64,000 nt of DNA from Notolepis coatsorum. Lineage: Eukaryota; Chordata; Actinopteri; Aulopiformes; Paralepididae. The notes under the pieces are model-generated. The model was not told the origin of the DNA. It saw only the letters and a program-made list of their open reading frames with translations, and searched no databases. How positions within the stretch are numbered: position 1 is the first letter of the stretch; the number at the start of each line of letters is the position of its first letter. The translations under genes and the position numbers were made by a program. Below are positions 51,294-61,338 of this stretch, one piece after another. The stretch covers positions 14,919,123-14,983,122 of the forward strand of contig OZ020591.1 in NCBI GenBank assembly GCA_963971535.1, written 5' to 3'.

Positions 51294-53102
51294 ATGACAC
51301 GACAACACGTCGCACGCATGTTCTTTGTTGCTGACGAGTTCGATGCCATTGAAGTCCGACAACTCTTGGAGGACCATGGACACGATGTGTATGATGATGT
51401 ACATGAAGGACGTCGTCCGTGGAGGTAATCCATCATTATGAATTGAAAATAGGGAACCCCGATGTAAACAAGACGAAAGTCTTTCTCTGGTCTGCATCCC
51501 CTCAACAATTGTGTGTATTGAGCCGTACTGTATTGTACCCATCCTGCAATCAATAAGGTTTTCATTCATTCATTCATCTGCTGTAGCAGTACAAGTGTTA
51601 TTTCAGTGATTTTGCAATTGAATAAAAGCGTTTAATCTAGTGTTGTGGTTGTACAAAGCATTTCCAGTAATAGGTAGATTCTACATCATGTAATACCTCA
51701 CCCCTCTTAAGAAATGGGGGCCAATCTTGCTCCACTTGATCAAGTGTAATACATATTAACTCCTACACATTTGCCCCCCTCCTAATATTGTTTTCCCTAT
51801 CGACAAGTACAATCACGACACATTTCCTAAATGCACTTCACAGATCAATCAAATGGTGCATGCCATATACTTGTAAATACATTTCCAACAAGGTCCAAGC
51901 AAGGCTACTTAAAATGTCGCCAGTCCATTGTTGCCATTTGTATTAGCCTACACTGAGATAGTAGTAGTTAAAGTAAACATTATGCTGAAGTTGCCTTCTG
52001 TTCCAGATCGGTTCCCAAGATCAACTATTTCGTCGAAGAGGTGGTCCCACGCTATACCCCTTCAGACTTCAGAAGTCACTTCAGACTCTCCCGTGGGCAC
52101 GTGGAGGTATGTATACAATCAGCAGACATTCTATGTTGGCTATTACAGTATTAAAGCCCATGCTGCTACACCATTGAATGGAAATCACTCCCCTTTGCTC
52201 TTTCCTCAACCATTCAGGAGCTGATGACTGCCATTGGCCCTGTGTACAACAACACACTGCACACAAAGTTGCCACTGAATCGCAGTGTGCTGGCATGTCT
52301 GTGGACTCTGTCGAATCAAGAGTCCTATAGGGGTGTTGCAGATCGATTCAACACCACAAAATCCACAGTGTGCAAACACCTGCACGACTTCTGTGCACTA
52401 GTGAATGCACACATGTCCCATCACATTTCCTGGCCCACAGGGGAAGCGCTACATTCCTCGGAGCTAGGATTCAGGGCAGCAGGATTCCCCAACACGGTCT
52501 GTGCCGTGGATGGCTGCCACATCCCCATGGTGAGGCCACACTGCGAGAACCCAGTGGTGTACCTGAATAGGAAAGGGTTCTATTCAGTCATACTCACTGG
52601 GTACTGTGACAGCCATCGGCGGTTCTGTCACGTTAGTGTGGGCGACCCTGGTAGCTGGCATGATGCGAGAGCATTTCGGGTGTCGGAGGTTGGCCGGCTG
52701 CTAGAAGCAGATCCCCAGTCCCTGGTGCCGGAGGGGATGCACATCATTGGGGACTCTGCGTACCCACTAATGCCCCAGCTCATGAAGCCCTACAGGGACA
52801 ACGGGCATTTGACTGCTAGGCAGAGGCGGTATAACAAGAGGTTGAATACTGCTCGTGTGGTGATCGAGCATTCCTTCGGCATCCTCAAGAACAAGTTCAG
52901 GAGGCTTAGATGCTTGCATATGAGGGATACAGGACACATCAGCGCAGCAGTCTTTGCCTGTTGCATCCTGCACAATATATGCATAGAGCCCACTGACCAA
53001 GTTGAAGAGGATGTTGAGGTAGAAGCCGATCACGAGCCACCAGCAGTAGACCAGGACAGAGGTGCAAATCATCGTAGGGATCTAATCTGTCTCAGTTTGT
53101 AA
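51294..53102 (+). CDS. PIF/Harbinger DDE transposase, 3 exons
   Basis: Nuclear transposase related to HARBI1. Exons proposed: 51294-51424, 52007-52106 and 52218-53102, with GT-AG borders (GGAG/GTAATC, TTCCAG/ATCGG, GTGGAG/GTATGT, ATTCAG/GAGCTG). The phases fit exactly, giving about 371 aa against about 350 for HARBI1. Exon 1 starts MTRQHVARMFFVADEFDAIE. Exon 2 gives KINYFVEEVVPRYTPSDF. Exon 3 holds a helix-turn-helix-like YRGVADRFNTTKSTVCKHL and the catalytic triad: AVDGCHIPM (Asp about 175), VGDPGSWHDARAFR (Asp about 226) and TARVVIEHSFGILKNKFRRL (Glu about 294). No lesion is seen. Intron 1 carries a LINE-alpha tail. Promoter not identified. The start codon is the least certain part. Confidence 0.85.
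51437..51576 (+). mobile_element. LINE-alpha 3' tail in transposase intron 1
   Basis: Matches only the last about 140 bp of the LINE-alpha 3' UTR (ATGAATTGAAAATAGGGAAC to the ATTC repeats). It lies between the proposed splice sites and so need not disturb the protein. Confidence 0.85.
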
Positions 53103-53142
53103 ACATCACCTCTGCCAATGACACACACTTGATTGTTCATTT

Positions 53143-53219
53143 AGCCCCCCCACCCTCCCCCTTTCTTTTTAGCCCCCCACCCTCCCCTTTTCTTTTTAGC
53201 CCCCCACCCTCCCCTTTTT
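53143..53219 (+). repeat. Tandem pyrimidine/AG units
   Basis: Three copies of a roughly 31-bp unit CTTTTTAGCCCCCCACCCTC, each resembling a 3' splice acceptor (pyrimidine tract plus AG). They lie 40 bp after the transposase stop. Confidence 0.75.
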
Positions 53220-53636
53220 TGTGAGCTGGTGGGCCATATCCCACAGGGTGATGTGATGCACATATTGAGTATTTGTCAACAGGCATGGATTACATGCATT
53301 GACTCTGTACAGTGTATTTCATCATCAAGACTCCTGCTGTGCCTCCGTGTGGCAGCTCATGGAAACTGGGAGATTTAAAAGCCAGGCTAAACCAGCAGGG
53401 GATCTCGGAGCATCAGTGGTCCCCAGAGGTACTGAGTCACGTCAAGGGGATGAATATGGCCAACCAACCACTGCCCCATTTGTTGTGAGACAACATTGTT
53501 AGTGCTAGAAACCTTGAATACATTCTGTTTAGAATTCCCTGGCTAGCAGGGAATAAAAGAAATGCTTTGACACAGACACTACAACTATAACGGTTTGTAC
53601 TGAACCCAATATGCAGACATTTGATACAATCTGCTT

Positions 53637-53960
53637 TTTCAGATAGCAAGCCAGAGGTATGGGAAATCATTTAAAAGCAAATAAATGACTCATTCAAATG
53701 TTTGTGTTAATAACACCTTTATTGTGTTCCTCCATTGATGTAATTTGCAGCTACAACCCCACGAGCGCTCACTCCATGCCCCCCAGTGGCCATTCCACCT
53801 TCAGCCAACACTCCATGCCCCCCAGTGGCCATTCCACCTTCAGCCAACACTCCATGCCCCCCGGTGGCCATTCCACCTTCAGCCAACACTCCATGCCCTC
53901 TAGTAGCCAGGCCACCTTCAGTGCTCACCCAGTACCCTCCAGTGGCCCTGCAGGGGAAGG
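53637..53960 (+). pseudogene. Inverted partial copy of Myb-like exons 2-3
   Basis: Mirrors the region 55620-55830 of the minus-strand Myb-like gene: CTTTTTCAG, then GAGGTATGGGAAATCATTTA, CAAATAAATGACTCATTCAA, an acceptor TTTGCAG and ACCCCACGAGCGCTCACTCC. It then carries four 39-bp units (AGTGGCCATTCCACCTTCAG). Exon 2 is shortened. It lies between the two convergent genes, so convergent or read-through transcription could pair it with the true exon. Confidence 0.75.
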
Positions 53961-54039
53961 ACAAGAGAGAGAGAGAGAGAGAGAGAGAGCACATCCAGGC
54001 AGGAACTGTGACAACCAAAACATTGCAAAAAAAGAAAAT

Positions 54040-54225
54040 GAAACTCAAAAGTGGCATGCATGCATGAAATGTTAGTTATCTGGTGACTGTGATTGAAAAA
54101 AGAAACTCAAAAGTGGCATGCATGGATGAAGTGTTAGTTATCTGGTGACTGTGATTGAAAAAAGAAACTCAAAAGTGGCATGCATGGATGAAGTGTTAGT
54201 TACCTGGTGACTGTGGTGCCCGTGA
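54040..54225. repeat. 62-bp tandem repeat
   Basis: Three copies of a 62-bp unit starting GAAACTCAAAAGTGGCATGC. The last copy overlaps the stop of the Myb-like gene (54196-54198) and contains CCAG/GTAACT on the minus strand, a possible extra splice donor. Confidence 0.88.
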
Positions 54226-56142
54226 CAACAAGAGTGCTATAAGTGTCCTCTGCTGGCTGACCATTTCCTGGAGTGTATTAGTGAGTTGGGTGACACCGTG
54301 GTTGAGACTAGTTAAAAGTGTGTTATTGGTTTGGGCGAGAAGTAAATGTTGTGTCTCAAATGCTCTCCTCCTTCTCTCCTTTGTCCTTCTCCGTCGGTCC
54401 TGATCGGGCATCGCCATGGACTCCAACGCCACCGTCCGCCTCTCCGCATGAGAATCGTACGTCTCAGCGAAACGCGGACGATTGATGCGCAGGACTTCCC
54501 TCCGACTTGCCGATCTGGGCAGGGCCGTGGTTCTGGGCAGGGCCGTGGAGGGACCAGGCTGCTCCTCGGGGACCTCTGGAGCACCAGGACCGGGCTGCTC
54601 CTCGGGGACCTCTGGAGCACCAGGACCGGGCTGCTCCTCGGGGACCTCTGGAGCACCAGGACCAGGCTGCTCCTCAGGGAAGCTGGGGAGTTGCTCAGAG
54701 GATGTGGCACTGGCACTCGAACCCCTCCTCATGGGGAATAGAGGGCTTGACACGATGGTGCCTGGTGGTGCCTTCCCGACCCCACAGGACCCAAATAAGT
54801 CATCCATTATCTGTGGAAGAGCACAGTTGTTAAGAAAAAGCTCCAACTGGAAAAGAAGCTACAACTGGAAATGCATTAACAAACTGCACATACTGTATAG
54901 TATTCCCAGGTTATGCTCCCCCCTCCTGTAGAGTGACTCCGGTCCTTAGCCCTCTTGTAGGTGATGAGCATGTTGCCCAGTTTCTTCCTCAGCTTCTCTA
55001 TGGTCATGTTGTAGCCACGGCCCTTGAAGTCCTCCTCCAGCTTCTTGTAGAACGCTATCTTGTTCCGGTAGTAGAGGTGTTGGTGGGTCCTAGTCAGCTC
55101 CAGGAGCAGCATGATAGTGTTGCGTGTGAAGTCTGTAAAGACACAAGTGTTGACAAACAGATTCCCTTTGCTCTATTTAGGTTGTAATTTTGGTTAATGT
55201 ACCTGGTTTGTACAGACCTGACTGTCGTGGAGATGCAGGTGTGAGGTGTGGAATGGCCACTGGAGGGCACTGGGTGGGGGCTGAGGGTGGCCTGGCCACT
55301 GGGTGGGGGCTGAGGGTGGCCTGGCCACTGGAGGGTACTGGGTGGGGGCTGAGGGTGGCCTGGCTACTGGGGGGTACTGGGTGGAGGCTGAGGGTGGCCT
55401 GGCTACTGGAGGGTACTGGGTGGAGGCTGAGGGTGGCCTGGCTACTGGAGGGTACTGGGTGGGGGCTGAGGGTGGCCTGGCTACTGGAGGGTACTGGGTG
55501 GAGGCTGAGGGTGGCCTGGCTACTGGAGGGTACTGGGTGGAGGCTGAGGGTGGCCTGGCTACTGGAGGGTACTGGGTGGAGGCTGAGGGTGGCCTGGCTA
55601 CTGGGGGGGTGTGGAGTGAGCACTGAAGGTGGCCTGGCTACTGGGGGGTGTGGAGTGAGCGCTCGTGGGGTTGCAGCTGCCAATGAAGCTGATTACATGA
55701 ATGGAGAAACACAATAAAAGTTATTGATATAAACATTTGAATGAGTCATTTATTTGCTTTTGAATGATTTCCCATACCTCTGACTTCAGCCATCGTCTGA
55801 GCTGCATATCTTTGATCTGAAAAAGCAGATGTGTCAAATAACAAAGTCCCTTCCTACAGTAATAATTGTTACATGACATTTGATTTACACTTTACTTGTT
55901 TACTCAAGTTTCAAGTTTCTTTAATAGTTGTCATACAGAAGTACAGAATACTTTCATACAAAATGCTTCTTACTGTTACGCTCCAGAGACTGTGCTAGAC
56001 AAGATAGAGTATCAAATAACATGGTATAGCATGTAATTTAGGGGAAGAAGTACTCACCATTCACTAGTTTCTCTGCCATGGCTGGGGTAACCATGAGGTT
56101 AAGCGATCCGAGGGAGTCCTTGAGTATCACAGTCTTTTTCAT
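54196..56142 (-). CDS. Myb/SANT-like Harbinger partner protein, 5 exons
   Basis: Probable DNA-binding helper of the transposase. Proposed exons on the minus strand: 56142-56058, 55816-55778, 55676-55203, 55132-54894 and 54810-54196. All have GT-AG borders (for example AATG/GTGAGT, TTTCAG/ATCAAA, ACCAG/GTACAT, TTACAG/ACTTC, ATACA/GTATGT, CCACAG/ATAATG) and matching phases, about 483 aa. Exon 3 is a proline/serine-rich repeat of SSSQATLSLHPVP. Exon 4 is the Myb/SANT-like (trihelix-type) region, with FTRNTIMLLLELTRTHQHLY, KLEEDFKGRGYNMTIEKLRK and ITWEYYT. Exon 5 starts IMDDLFG, has three EEQPGPGAPEVP repeats and an arginine-rich stretch RRRRTKERRRRAFE, then a leucine-rich helix. The first codon and a possible further 3' exon are uncertain. 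Confidence 0.78.
54556..54672 (-). repeat. 36-bp coding minisatellite (exon 5)
   Basis: Just over three 12-codon units encoding EEQPGPGAPEVP on the minus strand. Length is a multiple of three, so the frame is kept. Confidence 0.9.
55245..55660 (-). repeat. 39-bp coding minisatellite (exon 3)
   Basis: About ten units of 13 codons (SSSQATLSLHPVP and variants) on the minus strand. The same unit occurs inverted at 53786-53945. Confidence 0.92.
55905..56035 (-). mobile_element. LINE-beta 3' tail in Myb-like intron 1
   Basis: Close match to the 3' end at 17395-17520 (CAAGTTTCTTTAATAGTTGT, CATACAGAAGTACAGAATAC). It lies within proposed intron 1. Confidence 0.85.
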
Positions 56143-56175
56143 TTTTGTCCAAGAGGAAAGTTATCTCATTTGGTA

Positions 56176-56187
56176 GCTTTATATAGG
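56176..56187 (-). promoter_or_regulatory. TATA box of the Myb-like gene
   Basis: CCTATATAAAGC on the minus strand, about 35-45 bp upstream of the proposed start codon at 56142. If used, the 5' UTR would be only a few bases long. Confidence 0.5.
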
Positions 56188-56189
56188 TA

Positions 56190-56639
56190 AGCCCTAATGA
56201 GGTACCACACCTGCTTGATTGGATGTTCCTGAGTGGCACATGTGTATTAAATGATTGGGATTGAGTGGTTCTAAGGAGCCGGCACACATGTTGAGGTAAC
56301 TATTCCGAATGGCCAATGTACATGTGGCCTGTCTATATCCATGCACCACTAATCCCACTTTAATGATCAGTTCAGTTAAATTCAGATATTTATTGTGGCA
56401 CAATGGGAAACTTAGCTTGCAGCAAGGCACAATAAAGGTCAATACAGTGGACAGGAATGAGTGTCAGTTCATGTAATAATGGGGAGGAAATAATTAATAA
56501 TTCTATTTATAAAGCACTTTTCATTGTGAAACAATCTCGGAGTGCTAATACAGAATGTAATGCATACAGAGGTAGATGTAAGATGATAATATGTATAATA
56601 CTATGTCTCTGGTTCATTTATTTATTACTGTGGACATGG
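56190..56639. other. No gene recognised
   Basis: Upstream of the Myb-like gene. A segment near 56380 (TTCAGATATTTATTGTGGCA) looks like another LINE 3' end in reverse. No frame with support. Confidence 0.4.
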
Positions 56640-56722
56640 AATGTGTTATGTTTAGACCGGAACTGTACTGTAGTGTACCCATTCTGCAATCGGTTAATGA
56701 AGCTTTCAATCAATCAATCAAT
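56640..56722 (+). mobile_element. LINE tail with CAAT repeats
   Basis: GTGTACCCATTCTGCAATCG, then GTTAATGAAGCTTTCAATCA repeats: a diverged LINE-alpha-type 3' end. It is followed at once by AAACGTCTC, the same junction the SINE-like module makes at 50505 and 57455. Confidence 0.65.
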
Positions 56723-57022
56723 CAAACGTCTCATGACTCCCTGGCTGTCACGTGGCTTTTTCTTTGGCTTTTCTGAGCCAATAGGCGCTTTGCGCGACCG
56801 TAGCAAGTCGCTACCCAGCCGGGAGCAGCCGGCTGAGAGGTACTGTGGCGCCTCGCTCTAAAGGCTGCTTGTGGCTCGCTCCCGCGGGAGTTCCGCGCCT
56901 CGCCTCGCCAGATTTTCAGAGCAAATCGGACAACATTCTAACCGTCATGCAACGCGCTTGGCGAGGCAGTAGTCAAACCTGCGCAGATCTGCGTCCGCCT
57001 ATCCCATCTTGAACAAGCCTAG
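56723..57022 (+). repeat. 290-bp terminal module, copy
   Basis: Matches 50506-50798 and 57460-57759, with CTGAGCCAATAGGCGCTTTG and the terminal CCCATCTTGAACAAGCCT. Taken as the right end of the two-gene Harbinger element. Confidence 0.8.
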
Positions 57023-57459
57023 CTGCCGATTTCACGAGAGCCTCTCGCCTAGTCCCGCATCATGGCAGATACGCTTTCACGTCACCACACACACATTACA
57101 CACCTGTCCAGCTCATTATAATGCGATGGCCGTGTGCAAAATTAGATCAGATTAAAATGTACAGCACACCATATACTGCTATAGTGGAATATACTATTCA
57201 TATACCATAATGTATACCATCTTGTTGCGCGCTCCCTGGCCGCACGCACACACAACACTGCTGAATAATTCTGTTTTGCATCAATATATATATGTATACT
57301 GTGTATATTGAGGCAAAACAGAATTATATATACAGTATTGAGGCAAAACAGACGGCGCATGTGTGTATGTGTGTGTGTCTGACAGCTTGAAGTTTATCAT
57401 GATGATATGATGATTGATAACGCATAACATAATAAAGTTTTCAATCAATCAATCAATCA
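57023..57459 (+). repeat. SINE-like 350-bp module, copy
   Basis: Starts GCCGATTTCACGAGAGCCTC, has an inner hairpin of AGGCAAAACAGAATTATATA-type sequence (57268-57325), and ends AATAAAGTTTTCAATCAATC. The tail resembles that of LINE-alpha, so it may be a SINE mobilised by it. Related to 50155-50505. Confidence 0.65.
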
Positions 57460-57759
57460 AACGTCTCATAACTCCCTGGCTGTCACGTGGCTGGTGACTG
57501 ACAACTTTTCTGAGCCAATAGGCGCTTTGCCCGACCATAGCAAGTCGCTTCCCAGCCGGGAGCAGCCGAGTGAGAGGTACTGTGGCGCCTCGCTCTGAAG
57601 GCTGCTTGTGGCTCGCTCCCGCAGGAGTTCCACGCCTCGCCTCATCAGATTTTCAGAGCAAGTCGGACAACATTCTAACCGTCATGCAACGCGCTTGGCG
57701 AGGCAGTAGTGAAACCTGCGCAGATCTGCGTCCGCCTATCCCATCTCGAACAAGCCTAG
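57460..57759 (+). repeat. 290-bp terminal module, copy
   Basis: Same module as 56723-57022, ending CATCTCGAACAAGCCT. Its first 120 bp are mirrored at 57765-57885, forming a second palindromic junction. Confidence 0.85.
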
Positions 57760-58275
57760 TACCTCTCACTCGGCTGCTCCCGGCTGGGAAGCGACTTGCT
57801 ATGGTCGGGCAAAGCGCATATTGGCTCAGAAAAGTTGTCAGTCACCAGCCACGTGACAGCCAGGGAGTTATGAGACGTTTGATTGATTGATTGATTGAAA
57901 ACTTTATTATGTTATGCGTTATCATCATATCATCATGATAAACTTCAAGCTGTCAGACACACACACACATACACACATGCGTCGTCTGTTTTGCCTCAAT
58001 ACTGTATAATTCTGTTTTGCCTCAATATACACAGTATACATATATATATATATTGATGCAAAACAGAATTATTCAGCAGTGTGTTGTGTGTGCGTGCGGC
58101 CAGGAGCGCGCAACAAGATGGTATACATTATGGTATATGAATAGTATATTCCACTATAGCAGTATATGGTGTGCTGTACATTTGAATCTGATCTAATTTT
58201 GCCATCGCATTATAATGAGCTGGACAGGTGTGTAATGTGTGTGTGGTGACGTGAAAGCGTATCTGCCATGATGAT

Positions 58276-60741
58276 CTGTCTACAAGATACACTATACGAC
58301 CGGGGTGCCCATGTACATGTCAAAATACTTCCCAAAGGTCAGTGAATACCACAACCACTACACCAGAGGAAGCTCAACAAATCATGTTAAACCCAGATTC
58401 GGCTCAAACAAGGGACTAAACACGTTTCGCAATTATGCCACAACAATGTGGAACGCCCTACCCAAAGCTGTAAAGGAATGTGAATCCCTGCCCACATTCA
58501 AAACCGCCCTTAAAGAGCACCTACGGGAGGCTGCAATTCGAAACTGGCCACCGTAAATGCCCAAAACCCCCACCACCTCCTAATAGACAGTGACGTGTAT
58601 TTCTAAATGACTCTATCTTCTCAAGTCTTAGGATCGTATAGTGGATCTCTTTATAGTATCTTTGCAGTTGTACTCACACGTTTTAGTTCAATTCTCTTAT
58701 AAAATGAGATGGAGTCGGAGCCAGGCGCTAAGGTACAATGACAGTCGGCTGTCGTTTATTGGAAGATCCAAAAACAGCTTAAAGTTCTCGTTAACTTTTC
58801 TATTCTATAACAGCATCGGCAGCACGTCTTCAGCGTAGATGGTTGAGGGTCGTCTCAAGGTGGTTTTCTCCGTGGCTTGAAGTCGTCTGCTGCTGGTCTC
58901 CGTGGGTCTGTCCCATGTCTCGAACCTGTGGTAGATATAGGACTCAAAACCCCTCCCCCAGTGGTCGAATCCTTGCCCTGTGATGTCACAGACCAGAGAT
59001 TCCGATCCCTATTTTCATTGGCTTGCCATGAAAGAACTGCAGTCTCTAACCAAATAAGGAAATGACATGACTTATTTCAAACGTTTTCTTCCTTCTAATG
59101 AAAACGGACTAAACAGTTTATTCTTTGATAAATGAATACTTTGCTAACAGTTTTGCAGAATGGTTATAGCACAGTATAATACACACACAACTCTTACCAA
59201 CGGGATCTAAATTAGCAATCACCTTTTTGGATAAGTTTACATTAGGGTCCCCACTTTTCAGCTCATAGTATTAGCATTTTCTTTCTAAATGAACAATAAA
59301 ATATTCACTCTACTTTACTACAGGCTTTTTACTATTACCTTCCAGAGACTGTGTTAGACTAGATAATATCCTATAACATGATATAGTATAATTCAGAATT
59401 AGACAATTGAGGTCACAGTGTTCAGTGGAGACATGTTGTACAATGTTTGTTGCATACACTCCATAGTTAATTAATGTATCAGGAGAAAAGGTAATAGTTG
59501 TTTTAATCTTACTTTGTCTTAGTTTAAGTTCTAAACCCTAGTTTGTTTAACTTGGTCTCCCGCTGGTAATGGTCTTAACTATTAGTCCTAAATTAACTAG
59601 AATCTTATTTCTTTGACAATGATATGTTTCTCCTATTTTATTAATGTTCTTTATGGGGTATTTCAGCATTTGATCCAATTTCCCTCTCTTAGTCTCCAAC
59701 TGGAGAGAAACCTATGTGTTGCTTTTCTTTTAGCAGTGAGTCTGGTTATTCCACTTCTCAGTGGTCAATCCGTCTATTTCTTAGTATCATAGTGCTTGCT
59801 TTTTTCTTAATTTGTCTCCTATAGTTATCTGTTGCTTAATAACTTGCTTATTTAACTTTCTGCATTTGTAAGTCATTAAACTGTTTTAGACCAGCTGCTA
59901 AGTTATTTCCTCCTGGCCTTCTCTTGATTAGGCAACTGTCTTTTGGTTTTACTGAGTCACCGTTTTTCTGTGGTGTGTGACTGAGTAAACATCTTATCTG
60001 TCTTCCTGGCAGAAGACTTAACTGTCACCGGAGGAGAATAACCATGGTTTAGTCTGTTTTTACCCTAAAATTACACCAACCCCTCCTTCTTGGTGTCGGA
60101 GGGGTAGGTTTTTATGGCGTTACTGACCTCGCCAGGGGGGGTGTGGGGACACAGTCATCTTAACCATTAACCAAAAGTACATTCCTTGCTGTTCTGTCCT
60201 GACCTGTCCCTGGTATGGATATCTAAAGTGTCATTTCTTCCTTAAGCTGTGACCATGTCTCCCTAAAAACCCTAACCTTACTTGTACCATACATTTTTGA
60301 TTCAATTAATTTACGACAACAGTCTCCTCCCCACCGCATGTATATATTCCCTCCCCGCCGTATGTATATTTCCCTCCCACCCACCCACCCCCTCCTAATG
60401 TACAGTCCCCTCCCCATCATATGTATATACTCTGTCAGGATCTAGGGGTAACAGTACTGTATATTTGAATACCGCCTATGTCACAAATGTATCAGTACTA
60501 AATACCTATATGTCCCTATGCCATAAATGTCATGTATGTTGTGTATGTCATAAATGTCTATATGAATTGAAAATGGGGGACCCTGATGGAAACAAGACAA
60601 ACGTCTTTCTCAGGTCTGCATCCCCTTAACAATTGTATGTATTGAGCCGTACTGTATTGTACCCATTCTGCAATCTGTTAAATAAAGTTTGCATTCATTC
60701 ATTCATTCATTCATTCATTCATTCATTCATTCATTCATTCA
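58276..60741 (+). mobile_element. LINE-alpha copy E, 5'-truncated and interrupted
   Basis: Coding remnant 58276-58556 matches the LINE-alpha C-terminus (YFPKVSEYHNHYTRGSSTNH) with a stop at 58554. The 3' UTR resumes about 60330 with C-rich microsatellite, the conserved AATTGAAAATGGGGGACCCT block (60564) and a long (ATTC)n tail (60691-60741). An unidentified insertion lies between. Confidence 0.85.
58600..60211. mobile_element. Unidentified insertion in LINE-alpha copy E
   Basis: About 1.6 kb between two TCTAAA words (58594 and 60206), foreign to LINE-alpha. It starts TGACTCTATC, but the right end is not CA, so an LTR is unproven. 59310-59475 resembles the LINE-beta 3' UTR (GAGGTCACAGTGTTCAGT). 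No coding frame with support. Confidence 0.4.
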
Positions 60742-60877
60742 TGCGGGACTAGGCGAGAGGCTCTCGTGAAATCGGCAGTGTCCGCCCTTTTAACTCCTCC
60801 CCCGGCTTCACTCGGCTACTCTCGTCTACTAGTCGAGGCGAACCGAAATCCATCTCGAACAAGCCTGCTAAGACCAT

Positions 60878-61338
60878 AGATATATATATAGAACACTAGA
60901 TAGCTTACCCACGCTGCCGGCCAATGGAGAGCGACGTCACTGAACCGCCGCCATCTTGCTCGAGTCAGCCTTGAGTGAGAGTGAGCTTCACAGACAAAAA
61001 TACTCATAACTCGCTGAAATATTGACGGATTTACAAACGGGTTGGTTTGCTATAAACATCAAAGATGTAGTTATGATACTGCATACTTATAAAAATGTTT
61101 TTTTTAAAGATGTTTTTTTTACAAACCGCTTGAATCATAGCCACGTTAATAATGCTTGTAATAAACCAAAACGTTTGTAAATCCGTCAATATTTCAGCGA
61201 GTTATGAGTATTTTTGTCTGTGCAGCTCACTCACTCTCACTCAAGGCTGACTCGAGCAAGATGGCGGCGGTTCAGTGACGTCGCTCTCCATTGGCCGGCA
61301 GCGGGGGTAAGCTATCTAGTGTTCTATATATATCTATG
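60878..61338. mobile_element. Palindromic MITE with 160-bp arms
   Basis: Ends CATAGATATATATA and complement; arms 60878-61040 and about 61175-61338 are nearly identical inverted repeats with CGTCACTGAACCGCCGCCAT and its complement. The loop is AT-rich. Each arm carries an AAGATGGCGGCGG motif and a CCAAT word. No coding frame. A deleted remnant of the same element lies at 1880-1915. Confidence 0.88.

Larger units (their letters stand above)
50983..57022. mobile_element. PIF/Harbinger element with transposase and Myb-like genes
   Basis: A candidate autonomous transposon. The left end carries AGGCTTGTTCGAGATGG and the right end its complement (57006-57022), the same modules that bound the MITE at 50067-50798. 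Inside are two convergent spliced genes, detailed separately. Internal insertions are a LINE-alpha tail (51437-51576), a LINE-beta tail (55905-56035) and another LINE tail (56640-56722). The genes are secure; the exact outer limits are inferred from shared terminal modules, and a clean target duplication was not found. Confidence 0.6.
57760..60868 (-). mobile_element. Harbinger-type MITE, minus strand, split by LINE-alpha
   Basis: Read on the minus strand: a 90-bp module (60868-60779), the start of the 350-bp module (60778-60742), a LINE-alpha insertion (58276-60741), the rest of the 350-bp module (58275-57886) and a truncated 290-bp module (57885-57760). Without the insertion the sequence reads GCATCATGGCAGATACG as at 57057. 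Confidence 0.75.

Noticed and set aside
50986..51294. 30-residue repeat protein in the 90-bp modules
   Set aside because: The frame exists only because the module is 90 bp; single-copy modules elsewhere show no coding constraint.
54346..54931. Plus-strand open frames over the Myb-like exon 5
   Set aside because: They are antisense shadows of a repetitive coding exon with consistent splice sites on the minus strand.
55190..55717. Plus-strand glycine/tryptophan-rich repeat protein
   Set aside because: It is the antisense of the 39-bp coding repeats; no start context or partner exons were seen.
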